From: Luscinia megarhynchos
Lineage: Eukaryota; Chordata; Aves; Passeriformes; Turdidae
NCBI GenBank assembly: GCA_034336665.1
Contig: CM067572.1
Span: forward strand, 1,481,786 to 1,545,785
Reading direction: 5' to 3'
DNA length: 64,000 nucleotides
The translations under genes were made by a program, and so were the position numbers. Shown here in pieces: positions 56,117-64,000 of the stretch; the first letter of the stretch is position 1, and each line of letters starts with the position of its first letter. Under the pieces are notes generated by a model, which worked only from the letters and a program-made list of their open reading frames with translations, was not told the origin of the DNA and made no database searches.

Positions 56117-56860
56117 GCAGGAATGATCCATCCCTGCAGGAATGATCCATCCCTGCAGGAGTGATCCATCCCTGCAGGAATGATCCATCCCTGCAGGAGT
56201 GATCCATCCCTGCAGGAGTGATCCATCCCTGCAGGAATGATCCATCCCTGCAGGAATGATCCATCCCTGCAGGAGTGATCCATCCCTGCAGGAGTGATCC
56301 ATCCCTGCAGGAGTGATCCATCCCTGCAGGAATGATCCATCCCTGCAGGAATGATCCATCCCTGCAGGAGTGATCCATCCCTGCAGGAATGATCCATCCC
56401 TGCAGGAGTGATCCATCCCTGCAGGAATGATCCATCCCTGCAGGAGTGATCCATCCCTGCAGGAGTGATCCATCCCTGCAGGAGTGATCCATCCCTGCAG
56501 GAGTGATCCATCCCTGCAGGAATGATCCATCCCTGCAGGAATGATCCATCCCTGCAGGAGTGATCCATCCCTGCAGGAGTGATCCATCCCTGCAGGAGTG
56601 ATCCATCCCTGCAGGAATGATCCATCCCTGCAGGAGTGATCCATCCCTGCAGGAGTGATCCATCCCTGCAGGAGTGATCCATCCCTGCAGGAATGATCCA
56701 TCCGGGCAGGAGTGATCCATCCCTGCAGGAGTGATCCATCCCTGCAGGAGTGATCCATCCCTGCAGGAGTGATCCATCCCTGCAGGAATGATCCATCCCT
56801 GCAGGAGTGATCCATCCCTGCAGGAGTGATCCATCCCTGCAGGAATGATCCATCCCTGCT
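56117..56860. repeat. 19-bp minisatellite, unit GATCCATCCCTGCAGGAGT
   Basis: About 39 units in perfect 19-base register, differing almost only at GGAGT versus GGAAT, with one unit (56701-56708) reading CCGGGC in place of CCCTGC. Minus-strand frames of 306-379 codons (G-W-I-T-P-A-M-D-H-S-C-R-D) are artefacts. High homogeneity suggests recent expansion or gene conversion. Confidence 0.97.
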
Positions 56861-59800
56861 CCTGCTGGGTCAGCAGAGCTCTGGACTTTGGGACTTCCCA
56901 CCCAGCTCAAAGGTTGGCTGGGGCATTCCTGATCCTGCCCAGGTGCCAATCCCTTGGGAAAACATCCCCAGGGATTTTTCAGCTGCTTGCTGGGAATTCC
57001 ACAGATTGGAGGGGTGGTCAGCCTTTGCTGCTTCCCAAACTGGGCCAGGCAAAGCTCCCAGGATTAAAAATCCTGAGGAAAAATTTGATTCCCTGAGCTT
57101 TTCCTTAAGGGAAGTGCCCACACAAGGATCCAGAGCCCATGGATTCAGTGTGGATGGATGATTCTCCTTTATCCCACTGCTGCCAGAATGTGAATTCCTC
57201 CAGGTGATGGAGCCCAGTCGGTTGGTGAGTGGATGTTTCCTGTGGGATGAGGAAAAACGGGAAAAATTGGATTTTTCTAGCACTAGTGGTGGTGCAGGCA
57301 GCAGGAAATCTCCCTTTAATGTGATGCTGGGGGATCATTGTTGTGAGATCTGGCTCTGGAAAAGCAGTACATTTATTATAAATGAGTATTTTTGGTGTTT
57401 GGGAACCACAAGTAGGAAATCCAAAGGATTTCCGAGGAGAGGAGTGAGCATTTATGGCAAGCAAAATTTGGAATATCTCACAAGTGTTTTTTGGTTTCTT
57501 AACAGGGAGATTCTGGAGCCTTGCACCTCTTCCCTTAATTCTTCAAATTCCCACTTGAACCCGAGTGTCTCAGGCTGGAACAGCAGCAGGCAGCAGGAAT
57601 TTTGATTTCCCAGGATAATAATTATGTGCTTAGGCAAATATTCCTTGCTTATTGAGTGGGATGAGTGCAGGGCAGGGAGGGTTTAATTCTCACAACTGCC
57701 CCGTGCTGTGCAAATCCTGTTATTTTCCCCGTGGATGGATTTTCCCCATAGGATGGATGTGCTCTCCCTGTGGGGTGGGGTGTCTGCAACACCTGGGACT
57801 GTGGAGAATCCAGCTGCATGTGGAGGGAGAAATTGCAGGCAGAGGGTTTTTAAAAACCAGAGGAAAAGGGGTTTATTCAGTGCAACCCCAACCACATTGA
57901 AGATTTGCTGAGGAGCCCTGGAAAACCAGGATTGTCCTGACTCCAGGGACTCAGGGATGTCCTAATTATTCTAAATGATTTAAATATTGTTTAAATATTT
58001 AAAGCTTTGTTCAAATATTCTAAATAATGCTCCAGATATCCCCCACACCCTTGCAGAGTTTGTTTCTGTGAGCTTTTGCCTCAGCAGTGATAAGAACAGC
58101 AGGAATTGTGATTTATTTCCTTCTTCCTCTCTGCCTGGATTTAAGGTGGTTTGGATCTCACTGGTTGGAAAAACAGGTGCAAAACTTGATTATTTTATAA
58201 AGGAACTGGGAAGGAATTGCTCAAAGCATCATTATTCCTACTCCTAACAGCAACAAAAAATCAGGAAAATCAGTATCAGTGACATAAATGTGTGTCCCCA
58301 TCTCCTCAGGATGTGCTGCAGCCCAAAGGAGCTTTAAGGGAGCGTCAGATTTGGTGGGGGAAATGGACATTTTGGAGGAGAAAACCTCTTGAAAGGATAA
58401 ATAAAATCCCAGTGTAATTCACCAAAGCTGGGTGTAATCCCCACTGGGAGGAAATGTGATTTCCCAGCTGCTCCCTGTGTCTCCCTGTGGGTATTAATTT
58501 AATTTTATAAAAAGGAAGCTGTTGGAAATAATGCCATCATCTGCTCAGTGCAGTGTTTTCCAAGGCTGGACATTCTGGGCAGTGACACTGCTGAGGGGGC
58601 TGAGGAAAACCAGAATTTGCTGTGCTCAGGCTCCTCAATCTCAAACAATTCTGCTTTTGTGTAGTTAGAACTATAAAGATTTTAAAATCTCTTTTGCAGC
58701 TCTGGCTCTGACATCAATCCTGCTCCAGCAGGGCACCCATGGATTCAGTGGAAAATGATTTTCCCTCTTCCAATTACCCTCTCACACGAGGTGCTCCATA
58801 ATCCCTCTTTCCCTGGAGGTTTTCCAGCTTTTCCAAGCCCTCAGCTCATTTTTGGGGCACCTCATCTTCCCCTGTGGAGTGGTTTGCATCACCAGGAGTG
58901 GGAGATTTTATTTATAAATCCATCTGGGAGTGCAGCTCAGTGATCTGTGGATCTCCTTCAATGAGAAAATCCCACCCAGGGCCATCCAGCCCTGCTGCTT
59001 CCTCTGGAAATCCCAGAGGAAATGGGATTTCCAAGGAAAGAGAAGTGCCAGGCTGAGATTTAATCCCCTCCATGGTAGAGGCAATGTTAAAAAAATAAAA
59101 ATAAATAAAAGAGAACTCTATTAAAGTGCTGGATTCTTCATGCACACAAAAGCTGCTGCTGTGTGTGGCCCGTGGGGACTCCAAATGCTTTTAGTGAGTT
59201 ATTAAAAATTGAATCTAAACTTTTTATTCTGTGTAATTCCTAGATTGGGTTTATTAAAGAGGGATTTGGGGAAATAGCAGCATTCTGGACCAGGGTCATC
59301 CTCTTCTCCTTGGCCTTAGGAGGTCAGAAGATAAATAATTGTGGGAATAATTTTTTCATGTGGAATTCTCTGTGTTTTTTGCATTTGCATGAATCCATAA
59401 TATCCAACTCTTGGCATTTTTCCTGGCTCACTCCAGCTGGCCTTTCCTTCCTTCTGCTGCTTTCTCATCTATTATTGCTTAGCTGGAAAGCACAAAGGCA
59501 ACTTTTGCTTTTTGCAAAGATCCAAGAGTCCTGTTCCTGAGAGGAAGATCCCCAGTTTTGGGCTGGCCTGGGAGCTGGAAAACCCCTCCAGGAGCTTTTC
59601 CAAGGGGCTGTTTTTGGGAAGGACAGAGCAGTGAAAATCAGGGTGTGCTCCTGAAAACCCCTTGTTCTCCTGGAATTCCTTTGACTCAGTGACCAAACTG
59701 GCTGATATTTCCATATATTAATAATATTTAAATGGCTCAAAATAGAGCTCAGCCAGCCCTTCTCCCTGCTCAGGGGAATCATTCCTAGTCCCAAAAAACC

Positions 59801-60132
59801 CAATCCAGGCTCTCCATAAATCACAGGGATGAAGGTTTCCCACATTTCACACCTGTCCCCATGGGCCTTATTCCACAGAAATAAATTTATTTTGCAAGAT
59901 GAGTTTGGCACTGCTGATCCTGGGCTGTTCCCATCCCATCCCTCTGGAATGGAGCAGGAATGTGTGTTCAATCCCAAAAATCTGTGCTGCTGGTTTGGGA
60001 TAGCTCCAGTTCTCCATTTCCAACCCCTCCTTCCTTGTTATCCTGGGATGACTGGGATGTGGAATTGGAATGGCTTCCACTCAGGCTGGAGAGCTCCAGG
60101 AAAAATTCCAGGAGTTTCCACAGCTGGGCAGG
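56861..60132. other. Intron 5, unique stretch
   Basis: No exon, RNA gene, CR1 copy or tandem array was recognised. Confidence 0.5.
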
Positions 60133-60571
60133 GGAGTTCTGGAGGCTTTTGGGAACTCTGGAGACCTTTGGGAACTCTGGGAGAGTTTGGGAACTCTGGA
60201 GGCTTTTGGGAATTCTGGAGGTTTTTGGGAACTCTGGAGGCTTTTGGAAATTCTGGAGGTTTTTGGGAATTCTGGGAGACTTTGAGAATTCTGGAAGGTT
60301 TTTGGAATCCTGGAGGATTTTGGGAATTCTGGAGGCTTTTGGGAACTCTGGATGTTTTGGGAACTCTGGAGGTTTCCAGAATTCTGGGAGACCTTTGGGA
60401 ATTCTGGAGATTTCTGGGAATTCTGGGAGACTTTGAGAATTCTGGAGGTTTTTGGAATCCTGGAGGCCTTTGGGAGTTCTGGGAGACTTGGTAACCCTGG
60501 AGGCTTTTGGGAATTCTGGAAGCCTCTGGGGGTTTTGGGGTTTTTGGGAACTCTGGGAGACTTTGGGAATT
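60133..60571. repeat. 19-bp minisatellite GGGAACTCTGGAGGCTTTT
   Basis: About 23 units with AACTC or AATTC and GAGGC, GAGAC or GGAGA variants. Degenerate relative to the 56117 array. Confidence 0.92.
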
Positions 60572-61749
60572 CTGGGGCTCAGAGCCAGTGCTGCCTGGAG
60601 GATCCACTCTCTGCTCAGGGCCCTGCTAATGGAATTTTTTGGGGAGGTTTGTGCTGAACCAAATCAAACCAGAAGCAAACTGGAGTAGCCCTGATTCCCA
60701 AGGGAATCCCAGGGATGAGGTGCCAGCAAGGCAGCAGCTGCAGCTTCAGAGGAGGAATTCTGGTTTTTACAGGAAGGGATGTGGAGGGAAATCTGGGGGG
60801 AAATGAGAGTTTCCTGAAAAATGAACTTTCCCTAGAGGAAAGCCAGCAGGAGCATCCCTGTGCCTTGGGCACTCCAAGAATTCCTTGGAGCAGCTGAGCT
60901 CTCCTGAGCCCCCAGCACAGCAGGGGATTCATTTTGTTCCCCAAGCTGGAATCCTCTGCCTCAGGGAAGGAAAAATGCCCCCCATTCTCTTTCTCTGCTT
61001 TTCCCTGAAAATCCAGCTGTGGTTCCAGAGCCAGCCTCAGCTCCACCCCCATCCCTCACCCCTCTGTTGGCCAAAATAAAACTGCAGCTTGCACCTTGGT
61101 GCTGATCCCAGTGCTGCCTTTCCTGGGAATTCCTGCCACCAGGAACTCCATCCTGACTCGAAGGCTCAGTCTGATGGTGTAAATACACAAAAAAAACCCA
61201 AATCCAACCTCTGACACCCCTGTCTGTAAGAGCTGGCCCCACTCCAGCAGACACCTTAAAATGAACCACACAGCACCTCCATCCTCTGGAAAAATTCCAG
61301 GAAAATTCCAGGGTGCAGAGCAAGAGGACAAGAATGCCTGAGGTTGAACAGGAGAGGGGAAAAAAGGAGATTTAAGGGAGCAGAGTTGCTTTCTTGCTCT
61401 TATATGGTGCTGCTGTGCCACCAGCAGCTCTGTGACTAATGAGGCTCAGCTGGGATCCACCCTTGCTTATCCTGTTATTTTTAGCTTTTTCCAGCCTCCT
61501 GCTCGCTGTGCCTTGTTTGAAATCCTGACTCTGCACCCTCATGGCTGCCCAGAGAGGCAGGAATGGGATTTCTCCTCCCTGAGGGGATTGTTTGTGGAGC
61601 TGGCAGCTGAAGGGGAATCACCTCTGTGACCCAGGCAGCTCCAGACAAGAGGATTCTTTTTTTTCCTTCCTCCCAGTGACCCTGGGTTTGGGAGACAAAC
61701 TCCAAAAATCATCTTTACATTGCACTGTTTAAAGCCTGGGAGTTGAAAA
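60572..61749. other. Intron 5, unique stretch
   Basis: No exon, RNA gene or array was recognised. Confidence 0.5.
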
Positions 61750-62045
61750 TGATCCTGAAGCAAGAGCAGGGCTTTATTCAGCCTGGGATTTTTGGAAAAG
61801 CCACTGGGGTGGGAGCAGGTACAGAAATCCACATCCTCTCCTTAGCAACCATTAAATTCCTGGTCTGGGGCCAAAAACCATTTCTGGATGGAATTGTGGC
61901 AAAATCCCTGGAATTGCAGGCTGAGGGAGCTGAGCTGATGGAAACCCAGGGTAATTAATGCATTAATGAATCAATCAATCAATCCTGAGTGTGGCCTGTC
62001 CAGTGTGCTGCACCTGCATTTATCCAGCCACAAAAATCAAACTGG
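61750..62045 (+). repeat. Left arm of a long inverted repeat
   Basis: The arm contains GGTCTGGGG, GAATTGTGGCAAAATCCCTG, GAATTGCAGGCTGAGGGAG, CAATCCTGAGTGTGGCC, TGTCCAGTGTGCTGCACCTG and ACAAAAATCAA. All recur complemented and in reverse order at 62610-62880. Outer limits are uncertain because similarity fades. Confidence 0.85.
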
Positions 62046-62609
62046 GTTTGCTGCACCCTTCCCAAAACCCCTGATCCCAGCAGGGTTTGAACCTCTCAGA
62101 TCTGGGGGTATTTGGGTGCATATTTTAAGAAAAAAGTGGATTTCTGCCAAAAACTTTGGAGTTATGGGCATCAGCCTTTGGAGCTGAGGGAAAAATCCCC
62201 TTCTATTTTTGTCCTGACCATGACTCAGAGGAAGATTTGTCCCTGCAAAGTCACTCCTTTTTTGAGGAGGCATTTAAAGGCCACTGCTGTCACCTGCTTG
62301 GCTCAGGATATTCCTATTTTTGGTGTTTGGCTCTGTTTAAAAAAGACAATTTTTCATTCCACATTCACTTTGTAGCGTGCTGTGTTTATTTTTTCAGCCT
62401 GCAAGTCCCCAGTCCTGGGCTTTTGCCACCAATTTTGCAATTAAAATTACAAAATAAAGCCATAAAGAAATGAGAACTCTCAGCTGCTCCCAGCAGGAAG
62501 CACAAAGGGAATAGAAAAGGATGGATGGGCTGGAAGTGATAGTGGGATAATCCCAAATTTATCCCCAGATTTTGCCCTCTGGCTCAGTGCTTTATTTATA
62601 ATTAATAAC

Positions 62610-62880
62610 TTGATTTTTGTTGTTGGCTGAGTGCAGGTGCAGCACACTGGACACCCCACACTCAGGATTAATTAATTAATTAATTAATTCCCTGGATTTA
62701 AATCAGCTTGAGTTTCCTTCAGCCTGCAGTTCCAGGGGTTTTGCCACAATTTAAAGAAATATTCCAGAAATATTCCCCAGACCATGTTGAGTAGGGAATT
62801 TCTGTTTGTGCTCCCAATCCAGCAAAGTTTCCAAATAATTCCTGCTGTCCCACCCTGTCCTTCATCCTCAGGGAAAATCC
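62610..62880 (-). repeat. Right arm of a long inverted repeat
   Basis: Read on the minus strand it gives GGTCTGGGGAATATTTCTGG, AAATTGTGGCAAAACCCCTG, GAACTGCAGGCTGAAGGA, AATCCTGAGTGTGGGG, TGTCCAGTGTGCTGCACCTG and ACAAAAATCAA, aligned over about 0.27 kb with the left arm. The middle has a short TTAA tetranucleotide run where the left arm has CAAT repeats. Confidence 0.85.
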
Positions 62881-63526
62881 CTTCTTGGGCCATTTTTCCC
62901 CTCCTGGAAAAATTCAATTAATTCCTCTCCCTGCTGCTGTTTTAATGGGGCTGGGGGAACAATTTTGTGTTTTTCAAAACTCTTTTCAAATGCAGCAAAT
63001 TTATATTTGGAAAAATGAAAACAGACCAAATAAATGGGGGAGGAGGGATAGGGAAATTTGGCTCATGGATTTGAGCAGGGCTGATAAAAACTCCTCCTAA
63101 ATTTGTTATCAGAGATCAGGTGAGGGTGTCGCTTATGGGTCACTTTTAATGAGTTTGGTGTATTCTGGATCAGTAAGGAAATTTTGGGAATCTTTCCCAG
63201 ATGGGTTTGGGAATGGATGGGTGCATCCTGCTGCTGGGGAAAATTGTTTGGAGCTGATGGGATTTGCCACAAATCCTCTCCCATGATTGTGCTGCAGAGC
63301 GAGGAATGTGTGAATTTATTGATGCTCAGATAAAAACTGATTTTTCCTGCTGAAGAGCTGGTGTTGCTCTCCATAGATTCTGCACTCTGGGAGTGCTGCC
63401 TTTCCAGAAGAACTGTTGATTCCTAACAATAGAAATAAATCAAGCTGCAAGGAGGCAGCTGGAGCTTTTCTGTGCTGTGTCCCCACGTTCCTGAAGTGCT
63501 GGAGATAAATTGATTCGGGCAGGGGC

Positions 63527-63660
63527 TGGTTTGGGTGGGAAGGAATTGTCCCCATGGCAGGGACACCTCCAGCTATCCCAGCTGCTCCAAACCCTGTCCA
63601 GCCTGGACTTGGACACTTCCAGGGATGGTGAATCCTTGGGAAAAATCCTTCCCTTCTCTG
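63527..63660 (-). mobile_element. CR1 LINE fragment
   Basis: CCCCATGGCAGGGACACCTC, CAAACCCTGTCCAGCCTGGA and TTGGACACTTCCAGGGATGG. Confidence 0.9.
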
Positions 63661-64000
63661 TTCCTAGCAGTAAATCCTTGGTGGGCTCAGACCTCACCAT
63701 CAGAGCTCCTCAAAATTCACTTTTAAGCACTTCTGATCCAGCTTTAGAAATTGTCCAACTAAAAAAAAAGCCTGTGTGGTACCACTGAGCCTTCCTGGAT
63801 GGCTTCCATGGAAAAATCTGCTTGTTTTCCATATGTTTGGTGGCTTTTATATCACTGGGAGAGTTATAAATACTTGTGTGGCTGAATTGAGTCCCTGCAA
63901 TTCCCTGTGAAGTGTTGGACATGGGAGGAACCAGGGGGGAGAACTGCTGCTTCCTTCTGCCCCAGGTTTTTAGGGAAGGGAAAATCCCTGGCTTGGTTTT
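63661..64000. other. Intron 5, end of window
   Basis: No feature recognised. The next SCHIP1 exon has not been reached. Confidence 0.5.

Larger units (their letters stand above)
5817..64000 (+). other. IQCJ-SCHIP1: IQCJ-SCHIP1 gene, 5' part (exons 1-5 and introns); continues past window
   Basis: Gene-level entry. Five + strand exons join in compatible phases (0, 2, 2, 0, 0) and give a protein that follows the human IQCJ-SCHIP1 order: IQCJ N-terminus, IQ motif, M-N-T-F-S-D-S-S-T, then the SCHIP1 body. In mammals the product is a cytoplasmic, neuron-enriched protein. SCHIP1 binds schwannomin/merlin (NF2), and the IQCJ-SCHIP1 form is a calmodulin-binding, ankyrin-associated component of axon initial segments and nodes of Ranvier. 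The conserved C-terminal half, including the I-R-Q-K-L-A-L-G-S-F segment and the coiled coil, is absent here and should lie downstream of 64000. The IQCJ-to-SCHIP1 intron is about 28.5 kb, far shorter than the hundreds of kilobases I recall for human. Identification rests on remembered protein sequence, not a search. Confidence 0.92.

Noticed and set aside
55728..56949. Minus-strand frames of 306-379 codons with a G-W-I-T-P-A-M-D-H-S-C-R-D repeat
   Set aside because: All three minus frames are open because a 19-bp repeat cycles through frames every 57 bases. This is a repeat artefact, not a repeat protein.

Overview
This is vertebrate nuclear DNA, almost certainly from a bird and probably a songbird. 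The main evidence is about twenty fragments of CR1 LINE in both orientations, several with the diagnostic CR1 3' tail. The one gene is built from small exons separated by kilobases of intron, two CpG islands are present, and there is no bacterial-style gene packing. Most open reading frames are chance frames across tandem repeats or CR1 copies and are not annotated as genes.

One protein-coding gene is supported: the 5' part of IQCJ-SCHIP1 on the + strand. I recognise it from the IQCJ N-terminus (M-R-L / E-E-L-x-R-L-Q ... L-E-Q-V-N-D-G-K), the IQ-motif exon, the block M-N-T-F-S-D-S-S-T, and the start of the SCHIP1 body (R-E-D-G-M-D-L-G-S-D-A-G-S-S ... M-D-W-A-A-L-E-R-H-L-A-G-L-Q). Five coding exons with consensus splice sites and matching phases are at 5817-5825, 18146-18210, 19022-19102, 20952-21541 and 50066-50545. 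The remaining SCHIP1 exons (the conserved ankyrin/NF2-associated C-terminal half) are not in the window and should lie beyond 64000.

Layout: 1-5600 is non-genic flank with a 19-bp minisatellite and an AT-rich array. 5610-6510 is the CpG-island promoter and exon 1. 5826-18145 is intron 1, with two 20-bp minisatellites, CR1 copies and a 0.2-kb duplication. 18146-21541 holds the clustered IQCJ exons 2-4. 21542-50065 is the intron that joins IQCJ to SCHIP1 and contains a 73-bp tandem array, three back-to-back C/T-rich minisatellites, a triplicated ~0.32-kb unit and CR1 copies. 49840-50620 is a second CpG island containing the large SCHIP1 exon. 50546-64000 is the next intron, with five minisatellites and a long inverted repeat.

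The most notable observation is in exon 4. A 9-bp minisatellite of 49 units has expanded inside the coding exon and encodes a Pro-Thr-Ser tract between the IQ motif and the conserved M-N-T-F-S-D-S-S-T block. A single extra base in that array puts the two conserved halves in different frames. The bird IQ motif has also lost both basic anchor positions to histidine. Nothing resembling a wholly new biological system was found. The unusual content is an apparently hypervariable coding tract in a neuronal scaffold gene and an unusual density of unrelated minisatellites.
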